Notes: generated by a model not told the origin, from the letters alone. A stretch of DNA of 64,000 nt from CAIJMU01 sp035530275 (GCA_035530275.1 DATKVC010000017.1:185839-249838), one strand, 5' to 3'. Counted from the first letter of the stretch, positions 1 to 7,696 are shown. Made by a program: numbers and translations.

Positions 1-2
1 CT

Positions 3-743
3 TGGTTCTTCCATCCCGCTCCGATCGAGTCGGCGCCAGAGCTGCTCGAATCTTCGACAGGCTTCAGCCTTCGCTTCGAGGATTACGGGATTTATTACGA
101 ACCGCGCAATCCTTCGGGGGAAGGGCTGATCTTTTTTCCCGAGGCGCGTGTGGAGCCGGAATCCTACGCCTGGCTCGGCGCGGGACTTGCCGCAGCGGGT
201 CACCCCGTCTACATCGCGCGCTTTCCCTTCAATTTCGCCAGCTTGGCTCCGCGGCGGGCGGATGCGATCAGGCGTGCCCATCCCGAGGTCCTTCGCTGGG
301 CCCTCGGCGGTCATTCCCTCGGCGGCTCCCTCGCGGCCTCCTACGCCCTTGCCCATCAAGAGGAAGTTTCGGAGCTGATACTCTTGGCGGCCCTGCCTCC
401 CGATTCTGTCGATCTCTCAGCCTCGAATTTAATGATTCTCCTCGTCTCGGCCTCCGAAGACGGCCTCGTAGGCGAGGGAAAGATCGACGCCGCGGGGAGA
501 AGGTTCCCGGCCTCCACGAAGCGCGTCGTCATCCAAGGCGGAAATCATTCGCAATTCGGTGAATATGGGACCCAACAGGGAGACAGGGTCGCGCAGCTTG
601 ACGGCGGTCGGCAAAGGGCGATGACCCTCGATGCGATGCTGGGCTTCATGGGCGCTCCGGGAAAGATGGAGGGTGGGGCGGGTGCCGAGGAATCGGGTGA
701 CCCCCTGCAGCCGGCTCAGACTACTCCGTCGGGAAAAGAATGA
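3..743 (+). CDS. Alpha/beta hydrolase (5' partial)
   Basis: The reading frame is open from the left edge, so the N-terminus lies outside the window. The visible part resembles small alpha/beta-hydrolase-5 family proteins: a strand ending in LIFFPEA, the nucleophile elbow GHSLGGSLAA, an acidic stretch ASEDGLV and a late GGNHSQFGEYG that would supply the catalytic histidine. It is probably a soluble esterase or carboxymethylenebutenolidase-like enzyme; the substrate cannot be read from sequence. Its last 23 nt overlap the 3' end of the convergent motB. The final ~40 residues (after MLGFMG) are low complexity and may not be part of the fold. Confidence 0.75.
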   Translation, partial: WFFHPAPIESAPELLESSTGFSLRFEDYGIYYEPRNPSGEGLIFFPEARVEPESYAWLGAGLAAAGHPVYIARFPFNFASLAPRRADAIRRAHPEVLRWALGGHSLGGSLAASYALAHQEEVSELILLAALPPDSVDLSASNLMILLVSASEDGLVGEGKIDAAGRRFPASTKRVVIQGGNHSQFGEYGTQQGDRVAQLDGGRQRAMTLDAMLGFMGAPGKMEGGAGAEESGDPLQPAQTTPSGKE

Positions 744-1467
744 GGATGTCCACGCGCCGGTTGTAGGCCCGACCCTCGGGAGTATCGTTGGGGCGTTCGG
801 GTCTCGTGTCGCCGAAGCCCGTCGCCGACATCCGCTGCTTGTCGACGCCGATGAGGTCGAGGGCCTCGACGACGTTGACCGCCCGTATGGCCGAAAGCAT
901 CAGGTTCGATTTGTAGGGGCTGGTACGATCGACCGGGGTGTCATCCGTATGGCCCTCGACGACGATGTTTTCCGGCACCGAATTGAGGAGCTGCCCGACT
1001 TTCACCAGGGTCGGCATCGCGCCTTCAGCGATGGTCGTCTGGCCCGCGCGAAAGAAGGTATCGCCCGAAAGCGACAGCACGATGCCGCGGGCCTCGGTAT
1101 TCATCTGAATCTTGCCCGTTCGGATTTCGGTTTCCAGGGTCGAGGTGGCCTTTTCGAGAAAGATCTGCCGCATGGGCGAGACGCGTGGCGATAGCCCCGT
1201 GCCGGGCGGCGGCCTGGGAGGACCTCCCGTGTTTTCGATGACGGCATGGCCTCCGGCTCCCTCCAGGAGCTGTATTCCCGGCAGCCCTTGGAAGACAAGG
1301 GAAAAAGACTGAGCGAGGGCCTCGAATTTCTTTGTGTCGACCTTCGACATCGCGAAGAGGATGACGAAGAGGACCATCAACAGCGTGATCATGTCGGAGT
1401 AGGTGAGGAGCCAACGCTCGGCGTTCTGCGGCTTTTCCGGCTCCTCGGGTTTCTTTTTCCTGGCCAT
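721..1467 (-). CDS. motB: Flagellar motor stator protein MotB
   Basis: 248 aa. A charged Lys/Glu/Pro-rich N-terminus precedes one membrane helix (about residues 20-41) that begins YSDMITLLMV; Asp25 sits where MotB proteins carry the proton-binding aspartate. Residues from about 130 form an OmpA-like peptidoglycan-binding domain with VEGHTDDTPV and an arginine-rich NRRVDI end. With MotA it forms the ion-conducting stator anchored to peptidoglycan. The gene starts 2 nt after the motA stop, so the pair is one transcript. Its stop overlaps the convergent hydrolase gene. Confidence 0.95.
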   Translation of the reverse strand: MARKKKPEEPEKPQNAERWLLTYSDMITLLMVLFVILFAMSKVDTKKFEALAQSFSLVFQGLPGIQLLEGAGGHAVIENTGGPPRPPPGTGLSPRVSPMRQIFLEKATSTLETEIRTGKIQMNTEARGIVLSLSGDTFFRAGQTTIAEGAMPTLVKVGQLLNSVPENIVVEGHTDDTPVDRTSPYKSNLMLSAIRAVNVVEALDLIGVDKQRMSATGFGDTRPERPNDTPEGRAYNRRVDILILFPTE

Positions 1468-1469
1468 GT

Positions 1470-2258
1470 TCAGCTCTCGTTGAAGCTTTCGAGTTCGTGG
1501 CGCTCGTGCTCTTCGAGGAAGGCGGCGAGCTTGTCGCCGACGAGCTTAGGGCTCTCGCCCTGCTGTATCGAGAGAATACCCACGATGATCATTTCCTTGG
1601 CGAGTTTTTCCTTCCCGAGGACGACCTTGAGCTTGTTTGCGATGGGGAGGAAGACGAGGTTGGCGATGCCGATGCCGAGAAGGGTGGCGATGAAGGCTGT
1701 CGATACATGCTCTCCCAACTTTTCGGGTTCTGAAAGATTGGCGAGAACGATGATGAGGCCGAGGACGGTACCGATGATGCCCATCGTCGGAGCGAATCCG
1801 CCGGCCGCCTCGAAGATTTCCACCCCGTGTTTTTGATGCTTTTCCCATACGGAAACATCGTTCTCGAGAAGTGCCGTGAGAGCCTCCGAATCCGTGCCGT
1901 CGATGACGTAGCGAAGGCCCTTTTTCAAGAGGGGATCGTCCTGGTCGGAGAGGCTTTGCATGTCCTCTTCAAGTGAAAGAAGACCGTCGCGCCTCGATTT
2001 TTCGGCGAAGGCCACGAATTTGAGCGCGAGTTCCTTGCTCTTTACCGGGGGCAATTTCAAGGCCTTCGACGTAAGCTTGCCCATGCCGATGATGTCGCCC
2101 ATGTCAAAGGAGGTGAAGAGGGCTCCGGCGACGCCGCCGAAGATGATGATGATGGGGGAGGGAAGGAGGAGTCTGGCAGGGTTTCCGCCTTCGAGCAGAA
2201 ATCCGGTCAATATGGCCCCGATGCCCATGATGAGCCCGATTACCGTCGCTAGATTCAT
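1470..2258 (-). CDS. motA: Flagellar motor stator protein MotA
   Basis: 262 aa with the MotA pattern: two N-terminal membrane helices, a cytoplasmic loop of about 95 residues with the charged stretch that contacts FliG, then the conserved GGFAPTMGIIGTVLGLI and a fourth helix GIGIANLVFLPIANKLK. It forms the ion channel of the stator with MotB. The start is supported by GAGGTG 5 nt upstream. A sigma-28-type promoter (2280-2307) lies about 20 nt before the start, consistent with late flagellar gene control. No other flagellar genes are visible in the window. Confidence 0.96.
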   Translation of the reverse strand: MNLATVIGLIMGIGAILTGFLLEGGNPARLLLPSPIIIIFGGVAGALFTSFDMGDIIGMGKLTSKALKLPPVKSKELALKFVAFAEKSRRDGLLSLEEDMQSLSDQDDPLLKKGLRYVIDGTDSEALTALLENDVSVWEKHQKHGVEIFEAAGGFAPTMGIIGTVLGLIIVLANLSEPEKLGEHVSTAFIATLLGIGIANLVFLPIANKLKVVLGKEKLAKEMIIVGILSIQQGESPKLVGDKLAAFLEEHERHELESFNES

Positions 2259-2279
2259 TGCGCACCTCGTGTCACAAGA

Positions 2280-2307
2280 TCATCGGCTTTTTTCTGCGCG
2301 GACGTTA
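2280..2307 (-). promoter_or_regulatory. Sigma-28 (FliA-type) promoter for motAB
   Basis: On the minus strand: TAACGTCC, 12 nt, GCCGATGA, close to the FliA consensus TAAAGTTT-N11-GCCGATAA. It ends about 20 nt upstream of the motA ATG and just after a terminator, so motAB would be transcribed independently of the gene upstream. Confidence 0.75.
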
Positions 2308-2308
2308 C

Positions 2309-2345
2309 AAAAGAAGCCGCCCCCCGTATGCGCGCAGGGGGCGGC
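2309..2345 (-). terminator. Intrinsic terminator of the 64-aa gene
   Basis: GCCGCCCCC (2316-2324) pairs with GGGGGCGGC (2337-2345) around a 12-nt loop. On the minus strand the stem is followed by TTCTTTTG. It sits 72 nt past the stop of the small gene at 2417. Confidence 0.8.
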
Positions 2346-2416
2346 CTTGGGTTGAAAGGGCAGGCTGCGCGCCTTCGCCCCGTTCGGACTTTTTTCGCTG
2401 GACCGACCCTCGCCCC

Positions 2417-2611
2417 TCAGGCGGACAACTCCATGATATAGCCTGTCCTGATGCAGGTGTCGAAGAGATCCTTCGCGAGGAATTCCTCGCTGACATCCTC
2501 CCACTCCTCGTGGCGGTGGACGATGCGCACGTAGAACCCGCCCTCGGTCTCGGAAATAAGCTCGAGGACCGAGGGTTCCGTTCCGGCGCTCCTGATGGCG
2601 AATTGTTTCAT
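2417..2611 (-). CDS. Conserved 64-aa small protein
   Basis: 64 aa, acidic, no membrane segment and no cysteine. I do not recognise a named family, though the pattern (MKQFAIR start, a beta-rich middle GGFYVRIVHRHEEW, then FLAKDLFDTCIRTGYI) looks like a small conserved spirochaetal protein. A good Shine-Dalgarno (AAGGAG, 7 nt before the ATG) and a dedicated downstream terminator support it as a real gene. It lies upstream of motAB in the same direction, the position where many spirochaetes carry flbD, but the sequence does not resemble FlbD. It is divergent from the aminotransferase. Confidence 0.7.
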   Translation of the reverse strand: MKQFAIRSAGTEPSVLELISETEGGFYVRIVHRHEEWEDVSEEFLAKDLFDTCIRTGYIMELSA

Positions 2612-2708
2612 GCGCTGCTCCTTGCCTCATCTATCGGCGCAGCGACAACGGGAGTTGAGCCCAAGCTTCAACTGGATATTCCCGGTGTATGTAGGCGGAG
2701 CGCCGACA

Positions 2709-2736
2709 TTGACAGCGCGGGCATTCAGCCTATACC
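2709..2736 (+). promoter_or_regulatory. Sigma-70-type promoter of the aminotransferase gene
   Basis: TTGACA (2709-2714), 16-nt spacer, TATACC (2731-2736). The predicted start site near 2743 leaves a leader of about 25 nt that contains AGGAG. A dyad GTTGAGC-ccaa-GCTTCAAC upstream (about 2652-2670) could be an operator; that part is a guess. Confidence 0.7.
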
Positions 2737-2767
2737 GTCGAGCAGCGTTTTTTCAGGAGAATCCGAG

Positions 2768-4057
2768 ATGACCATTGCCGAAGAACTCAACCAGACGCTC
2801 GATGGGACGGCCGCCTTCAGGCTCCTCGCCCCGCTCGGCCGCAGGATGTACATGCCGAAGGGCCTCCTCACCCAGAGCGCCGAAGCCACCGAGCGGGCCC
2901 ATCGCTTCAACGCCACGATCGGCATGGCCTACGCCGACGGCGAGCCGATGATCCTCGACGCCGTCCGCGCCGCCCTTCCCGGCCTCACGCCCTACGAGGC
3001 TGTCGCCTATGCCCCAACCGCGGGGCTTCCGGAACTCCGCAAGCTCTGGAAATCGGCCCTCGCCGCCAAGAACCCGAGTTTTCGCGGGAAGGAGTGCTCC
3101 CTCCCCGTCGTCGTCCCCGGGCTGACAGCCGCCGTTTCCTTCATCGCCGATCTCTTCGTCGATGCGGGCGAGGGCGTGGTGGTCCCCGACCTGCATTGGC
3201 CCAACTACCGCCTCATCATCGAGGAGAGGAAGATGGCCAAGGGCCTCACCTTCCCCCTCTTCGACGGCAAGGGATTCAACCTTCGCGGTTTCGAGGAAAA
3301 ACTTAGGGCCTCCGCGGCGGCCAAGGGCAAGGCCATCGCCGTCCTCAATTTCCCCAACAACCCCACGGGCTATTCGCCTACCCTTGCCGAGGGTGAGGCC
3401 ATTCTCGCGGCCATCGGCAGGGTGGCCGACGAGGGAGCCGACGTCCTCATCATCTGCGACGACGCCTATTTCGGCCTCGCTTACGAGGCTGACGTCCTCG
3501 CCGAGTCCCTTTTCGGCAAGTTGGCCGATTTCCATCCCCGCGTCGTCGTGGCCAAGGCCGACGGTCCCACGAAAGAAGACTACATGTGGGGCTTCAGGAC
3601 GGGCTTCGTCACCTTCGCCGGCAAGGGCCTCAGCGCCGCTCAGCTCGACGCCCTTTCGAAAAAGGTGATGGGCGTCGTCCGCTCGGCCGTATCCAATTCC
3701 CCGGCGCCCGCCCAGCACATCTTTCTCAAGGCCCTCACCGAGCCCGGCTACGAGGAACAGAAGGCACGCTATCGAGCCCTTCTTGCCGCCCGCTACCGAA
3801 AGGCCCGCGACGTACTCGCCGCGAGCGCATTGCCAGCCTCGCTCAAACCCCTTCCCTTCAACAGCGGTTACTTCATGAGCATCGAGTGCGAAGGCGTCTC
3901 GGCCGAGAAGATCAGGCTGCGCCTACTCGACGAAGGCATCGGCGTCATCGCCCTCGGCGAAAAACATCTCCGGATCGCCTTTTCCTGCATCGAGGAGAAG
4001 GATATCCCCGATCTCTACGCCGCCATCTTCGCCGCGACGAAGGCCGAGGGGGGCTGA
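2768..4057 (+). CDS. PLP-dependent class I/II aminotransferase
   Basis: 429 aa. Fold-type I aminotransferase: NNPTG motif in LNFPNNPTGYSP, the aspartate of IICDDAYFG that binds the PLP ring nitrogen, and a probable Schiff-base lysine at about residue 269 in GPTKEDYMWGFR. The N-terminal half (PKGLLTQSAEA, NATIGMAYADGEPM) is typical of an aspartate/aromatic aminotransferase subfamily; amino-acid preference is not readable. The frame is open back to 2258, but the ATG at 2768 has AGGAG 8-9 nt upstream and follows the promoter at 2709-2736, so it is the start chosen. The stop overlaps the next ATG (TGATG), indicating translational coupling. Confidence 0.9.
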   Translation: MTIAEELNQTLDGTAAFRLLAPLGRRMYMPKGLLTQSAEATERAHRFNATIGMAYADGEPMILDAVRAALPGLTPYEAVAYAPTAGLPELRKLWKSALAAKNPSFRGKECSLPVVVPGLTAAVSFIADLFVDAGEGVVVPDLHWPNYRLIIEERKMAKGLTFPLFDGKGFNLRGFEEKLRASAAAKGKAIAVLNFPNNPTGYSPTLAEGEAILAAIGRVADEGADVLIICDDAYFGLAYEADVLAESLFGKLADFHPRVVVAKADGPTKEDYMWGFRTGFVTFAGKGLSAAQLDALSKKVMGVVRSAVSNSPAPAQHIFLKALTEPGYEEQKARYRALLAARYRKARDVLAASALPASLKPLPFNSGYFMSIECEGVSAEKIRLRLLDEGIGVIALGEKHLRIAFSCIEEKDIPDLYAAIFAATKAEGG

Positions 4058-4821
4058 TGCGGGGGCCGGTCGCCCTCGCGGTCGCCCTGGCCGCCGCCTT
4101 GGCGGCAGCCCAAGGCCTGCCCACGGCGAATCCCTCCCTCACCAGCCCTGCCCTCGGCAGCCCCCCCGCCATTGGCCTGCCTTCGTCCGCTACCCCCTCC
4201 ACAGCGGGGACGGGCGATGCGGTCGCCCCCCTCGGATACGGCTCGGTCTTCGAAGGGAAAGCCAGCTGGTACGGGGCCGAATTCAAGGGCAGGAAGACGG
4301 CGAGCGGCGAACTCTACGATCCGGAGGGCCTCACGGCCGCCCATCGCAGCCTGCCGCTGGGGAGCCTTCTTCGGGTCACCGATCTCGACACCGGGGCAAG
4401 CGTCGTCGTCCGGGTCAATGATCGCGGCCCCTTCGTCGCCGACCGGGTTATAGATCTCTCCGAGGCGGCGGCCAGGCTCATCGGTTTGCTTCCCGTGGGG
4501 ACTGCCATGGTGCGCTGCGAGCTGCTTCGGCCCGAAGATGCGGCAGCCTTCGGCCAGCCTCCCGTAGGCGCCCCAAGCCCCCAGACCGGTCCCGCGGGCG
4601 GCAGGATCTGCCGCGTCCAAGTCGCCAGCTATGCGCAGCTGGGCAATGCCGAAGCGACCCTCGAGCGTTTGAGACTTTCAGGCATCGCCGCAGTCATCGA
4701 AACCGCCGGCGCCTACAAACGGGTCGTCATACCTTCCATTCCCGAGGACGAGGTCGACAGCCTCAGCGCGAGGCTCGGCGCCCTCGGTTACAGAAGACTC
4801 CTCGTAAGCTACGGCCCCTGA
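4057..4821 (+). CDS. RlpA-family septal protein with SPOR domain
   Basis: 254 aa. A signal peptide (MRGPVALAVALAAALAAAQG) is followed by a Pro/Ser/Thr-rich linker, a double-psi beta-barrel domain (about 65-160; GKASWYGAEFKGRKTASGE and VRVNDRGPF are RlpA hallmarks) and a C-terminal SPOR domain (about 180-254; RVQVASYAQLGNAEATL). RlpA proteins act in the periplasm on denuded peptidoglycan at septa. No lipobox cysteine follows the signal peptide, so this copy looks secreted rather than a lipoprotein. It overlaps the aminotransferase stop by one base; its end faces the decarboxylase gene across the 22-nt repeat array. Confidence 0.9.
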   Translation: MRGPVALAVALAAALAAAQGLPTANPSLTSPALGSPPAIGLPSSATPSTAGTGDAVAPLGYGSVFEGKASWYGAEFKGRKTASGELYDPEGLTAAHRSLPLGSLLRVTDLDTGASVVVRVNDRGPFVADRVIDLSEAAARLIGLLPVGTAMVRCELLRPEDAAAFGQPPVGAPSPQTGPAGGRICRVQVASYAQLGNAEATLERLRLSGIAAVIETAGAYKRVVIPSIPEDEVDSLSARLGALGYRRLLVSYGP

Positions 4822-4829
4822 CTCCGCCT

Positions 4830-5040
4830 TGATTCTCTCGCCCGAATCTGTGGTTTTGGAGGGCGGGGCTACTGATTCCGGAGGGCGGGATGAGTGGTTC
4901 CGGAGGGCGGGAACAGTGGTTCCCGTGGCCGGAACCACTGGATCCCTTGCCCGGAAATAGTGAATGCAGGCTACGGAATCACTGAAATTCACTCTCCGCA
5001 ACCACTGAATGGACCCTCGGGGACCAGTGGATTTCCCGAC
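4830..5040. repeat. Tandem array of 22-nt dyad units
   Basis: About nine and a half contiguous units between two convergent genes, with boundaries at 4852, 4874, 4896, 4918, 4940, 4962, 4984, 5007 and 5029. All are 22 nt except one of 23. Rough consensus is GRTTCC-N7-GGAAYMAST: each unit starts G(G/A), ends ACT or AGT, and several have internal dyad symmetry (perfect in unit 4918-4939: GGTTCC-cgtggcc-GGAACC). The first three units share GGAGGGCGGG in the middle; later ones diverge. The array lies directly 3' of the decarboxylase stop codon. No coding sequence is seen here. Confidence 0.85.
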
Positions 5041-5046
5041 GACTCC

Positions 5047-6225
5047 CTACTTGAGGATATAGGCCCGCAGCGGCGGAAAGCCGTTGAAATAAATGGACGA
5101 ATAACTTTGCGTATAGGCTCCGGTCGAAAGTATGTACACCCGCTCGCCGATGCGCGTCTTGTCGGGCATGTGGTAGATGCGCTTTTCGTAGAGGATGTCC
5201 ATCGAGTCGCAGGTCGGTCCGGCGAGGATGATGGGGACGGCCTTGCCTTCGCCGGTGAAATAGAAGGGATACTTGATCGCCTCGTCGAGGGTCTCGATGA
5301 GGCCGCCGAACTTGCCGACGTCGAGGAAAACCCATGTGTTGCGTTCGTGCACCGATTTCTTCGCGATATTGACGATTTCGGCGACGATGACGCCCGAGTC
5401 GCCCGCCATCGATCGTCCCGGCTCGATGATGATCTCCTCGGGCCAGGTCTCGCCGAAGGTGTTCTTGAGGAATCGCTGGATATCCTCCGCGTACTGGCCG
5501 AGGGAGTCGGTGGGCTCGATGTAATTCGCGGGAAAGCCGCCCCCCATGTTTATCATCTTGAGATCGAGCTTGGCTTCGTTTCGCGCCCAGTTCCAGAGTT
5601 GACCCACCTGGGTGAGGGAGGTGGACCACTGGCCGACGTCCCTTTGCTGGGAGCCGGGGTGGAAGGAGATTCCGTAGGGCTGGAGACCGAAGCGCACGGC
5701 CGTCTTGATGAGCTGGCGGGCGAGATCGGGATGGGAGCCGAATTTGCGCGAAAGGGGCCAGTCGGCGCCCAGCCCCTCGGTGAGGAGACGAAAGAATACC
5801 TTGGAACCCGGGGCCGCCCGGGAAATCTTGTCGATGTCGCTGATCGAGTCGGTGACGAAAAGTCGAACGCCTTTTTCGTAAAAATAGGCGATGTCCCTTT
5901 CCTTCTTGATCGTGTTGCCGAAACTCATGCGATCCGGAGAAACGCCGAGACGGAGGAGCTGATCGAGTTCGAAGCGGGTCGCGACGTCGAAACTCGCCCC
6001 CAGCGAGGCAAGGAGGGAGACGACCTCGTCATTCGGGTTGGCCTTTACGGCATAATAGACTTTCGCGAAGGGAAGATGGGTTCTCAGGGCCTCGTAGTTG
6101 GCGCGGATGACATCGAGGTCTATCACGAGACAAGGGGTTTCCTTGTCCTTGGTGAATTCCCGAATCCGCTCGAAGCGCTCGCGGGGCATGAAATTCTCGA
6201 GAGGAAAATTATAGGGCTTGTCCAT
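5047..6225 (-). CDS. Group IV ornithine/lysine-type PLP decarboxylase
   Basis: 392 aa, the usual length for alanine-racemase-fold (type III) decarboxylases. Lys61 in YYAVKANP would bind PLP, HPGS (about 190-193) and GGGFP belong to the barrel, EPGRS binds the cofactor phosphate, and Cys339 in GPTCDSMD is the conserved catalytic cysteine contributed across the dimer. It likely makes putrescine or cadaverine from ornithine or lysine; the substrate is uncertain because no other polyamine gene is adjacent. AGGGAGGTG lies 5-6 nt before the ATG. The 22-nt array lies immediately downstream and would be in its 3' UTR. Confidence 0.9.
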   Translation of the reverse strand: MDKPYNFPLENFMPRERFERIREFTKDKETPCLVIDLDVIRANYEALRTHLPFAKVYYAVKANPNDEVVSLLASLGASFDVATRFELDQLLRLGVSPDRMSFGNTIKKERDIAYFYEKGVRLFVTDSISDIDKISRAAPGSKVFFRLLTEGLGADWPLSRKFGSHPDLARQLIKTAVRFGLQPYGISFHPGSQQRDVGQWSTSLTQVGQLWNWARNEAKLDLKMINMGGGFPANYIEPTDSLGQYAEDIQRFLKNTFGETWPEEIIIEPGRSMAGDSGVIVAEIVNIAKKSVHERNTWVFLDVGKFGGLIETLDEAIKYPFYFTGEGKAVPIILAGPTCDSMDILYEKRIYHMPDKTRIGERVYILSTGAYTQSYSSIYFNGFPPLRAYILK

Positions 6226-6301
6226 CGGACACCTCCCTCTGTGTTTGGCAGCCCGCGGCTCGCCGCGATGGCTGTCGGAGTGGCATGAAAATAAGGGCGA
6301 C

Positions 6302-6330
6302 TTGCGTTCTTGTCAAGGAAAGGGTATACA
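6302..6330 (+). promoter_or_regulatory. Sigma-70-type promoter abutting a start codon
   Basis: TTGCGT (6302-6307), 17 nt, TATACA (6325-6330), then 8 nt to the ATG at 6339. The predicted transcript would begin within about 2 nt of the start codon. Confidence 0.55.
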
Positions 6331-6338
6331 CCGTTTTC

Positions 6339-7112
6339 ATGTTCGTATTCTTTATCAAGAAGAGTTTTTTCGACGGTTGGGATCATCTCGCCGGCCTTAC
6401 CCTCGTCAATGTGGGGTTTTTGGTCTGTCTATTGCCCCTCCTCCTCCTGGGGATTCCCGGATTAGCGCCGATCCTCTCATTTGCACTCCTCGCCTTCAGC
6501 CTCCTCCTCGCCGTCACCTGGTATGCCTTTTCCAGCCTCGTGACGAGGCGCTTCGCCGATTTTTCCGATTTTCACCTTGCCGAGACCCTTCCGACCCTGC
6601 GACAGGCCCTATTGCCCGGCTTGCAGCTCGGTTTTTCCATCCTCGGGATCATCGCAATTGCGATAGTAGGCTTGCCTTTTTATTTGAGCCGGGGCCTCCT
6701 CGGCGGACTGGCAGCCGGGATTATCCTGTGGGCGGCGCTGGCCTTCCTCGTTGCCCTTCAATATTTCATCCCGCTTAAGACCCGCTTCGGTGGAGGTTTC
6801 ATCAAGAATCTCAAGAAGTCCTTTGTCCTCTTTTTCGATAACCCCGGATTTTCCCTTTTCCTTTTCGTCTGGAGCCTCGGGACCCTCCTCCTTTCGGCCT
6901 TTCTCGCCTTTCTCGTTCCGGGGGGCGCTGGCGTGGCCCTGGCCCACAACGAAGCCCTCAGGCTTCGTCTGCGCAAGTACGACTGGCTCGAGGGTCAAAA
7001 GGAACAAGGGGGCAGGAGAGGAAGAGTGCCTTGGAAGGAGCTCAACGCCGAAGACGACGAGCTCGTAGGCAAACGCACGCTTAAGGGAATGATATTTCCG
7101 TGGAAAGAATGA
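6339..7112 (+). CDS. Multi-pass membrane protein (YesL-like)
   Basis: 257 aa with about five hydrophobic segments (roughly residues 18-40, 45-68, 92-115, 125-146, 178-200), a short loop with aromatic and basic residues between them, and a charged C-terminal tail of about 55 residues. The start MFVFFIKKSFFDGWDHL resembles YesL-like (DUF624-type) membrane proteins. Function unknown. An upstream in-frame ATG at 6285 exists, but the promoter at 6302-6330 lies inside that extension and no Shine-Dalgarno precedes 6339, so a near-leaderless message is inferred. It is divergent from the decarboxylase. Confidence 0.7.
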   Translation: MFVFFIKKSFFDGWDHLAGLTLVNVGFLVCLLPLLLLGIPGLAPILSFALLAFSLLLAVTWYAFSSLVTRRFADFSDFHLAETLPTLRQALLPGLQLGFSILGIIAIAIVGLPFYLSRGLLGGLAAGIILWAALAFLVALQYFIPLKTRFGGGFIKNLKKSFVLFFDNPGFSLFLFVWSLGTLLLSAFLAFLVPGGAGVALAHNEALRLRLRKYDWLEGQKEQGGRRGRVPWKELNAEDDELVGKRTLKGMIFPWKE

Positions 7113-7113
7113 A

Positions 7114-7154
7114 AAAGACCGCTTCCTGACCCTATGAGGGGGGATTCGGTCTTT
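7114..7154 (+). terminator. Probable terminator of the YesL-like gene
   Basis: AAAGACCG (7114-7121) pairs with CGGTCTTT (7147-7154), with an inner CCC-tatga-GGG stem. The U tract is short, so strength is uncertain. Confidence 0.5.
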
Positions 7155-7214
7155 ACTGAAGTAGGACTGGTTCCATTTCGCGCCGCGAAGCTCGTTCGCT
7201 TCGAGCGGCCGTTA

Positions 7215-7385
7215 TCAGACGAACTCGCTCGGTCGGCGCTCGGTTCGCTTGCACTTCTCGCACTCGGCGAGGTTGCGGACCTTCCCGTTTTCGAGGATCG
7301 TCTTCATCTTGATCTCGCCGCCGCAGGGGCAGAAAAAGCGCTGTGTGGCGCTGGCGGTACGAGAGTTCTTGGATTGCTGTGCCAT
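7215..7385 (-). CDS. Zinc-ribbon miniprotein
   Basis: 56 aa, basic, with two cysteine pairs: CPCGGEIKM (C-x-C) near residue 18 and CEKCKR (C-x2-C) near 43, the spacing of a small zinc ribbon. The N-terminal region is Ser/Lys/Gln rich and the C-terminus is Arg rich, so nucleic-acid or ribosome binding is possible but unproven. The frame stays open to 7517, but the ATG at 7385 has AAGGAG about 8 nt upstream and the extension crosses the palindrome at 7436-7512. Confidence 0.75.
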   Translation of the reverse strand: MAQQSKNSRTASATQRFFCPCGGEIKMKTILENGKVRNLAECEKCKRTERRPSEFV

Positions 7386-7435
7386 GGGGACTCCTTCTCC
7401 TTCCGAAAAATAGCAGTTTGGAGGGATTTCGTCAA

Positions 7436-7512
7436 CCTCGCCAGCGCCGTGGCGCCGGCGGGCCGATTTCGCGAAGCGAAATCGGCGATCCCCTGGGGTG
7501 GCGCTGGCGAGG
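7436..7512. repeat. Nested palindromic element
   Basis: Outer arms CCTCGCCAGCGCC (7436-7448) and GGCGCTGGCGAGG (7500-7512) pair perfectly over 13 bp. Inside, GCCGATTTCGC (7462-7472) and GCGAAATCGGC (7476-7486) form a perfect 11-bp hairpin with a 3-nt loop. There is no U tract, so it is not a simple terminator. It sits between the zinc-ribbon start and the ParB-like operon end and resembles a REP- or MITE-sized element. Apart from this and the terminator at 7582-7622, nothing else is seen between 7386 and 7696. Confidence 0.75.
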
Positions 7513-7581
7513 GTCACTCAGGCTTGCGCGGTCTTTCGAGGACGTGGGCCGGCGAAGACGCCTTGCAGTAGTGTGAAGGGT

Positions 7582-7622
7582 AAAAAAGAACCCCCGGGAT
7601 AGGAGGAGGGACCCGGGGGTTC
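7582..7622 (-). terminator. Strong terminator of the TPR-phosphoesterase-ParB-like operon
   Basis: GAACCCCCGGG (7588-7598) pairs perfectly with CCCGGGGGTTC (7612-7622). On the minus strand the stem is followed by TTTTTT (7582-7587), a classic intrinsic terminator. Confidence 0.92.
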
Positions 7623-7696
7623 GCGCACTGAAGCGGTGTGTCGCGCGCCGCTTACATGGAATAAACCAGGCCCCTCCGGAATGGTTACGCCCTCGT

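Noticed and set aside
2417..2611. FlbD identity for the small gene upstream of motA
   Set aside because: The position fits but the sequence lacks the FlbD pattern (an N-terminal LT-x-L-NG motif), so no gene name is given.
2258..2767. 510-nt N-terminal extension of the aminotransferase
   Set aside because: The extension crosses the sigma-28 promoter, the terminator and the small gene on the other strand, and has no coding character; a promoter and ribosome site lie directly before 2768.
4830..5040. CRISPR array
   Set aside because: Units are 22 nt and contiguous, with no invariant repeat separated by unique spacers of similar length and no cas genes nearby.
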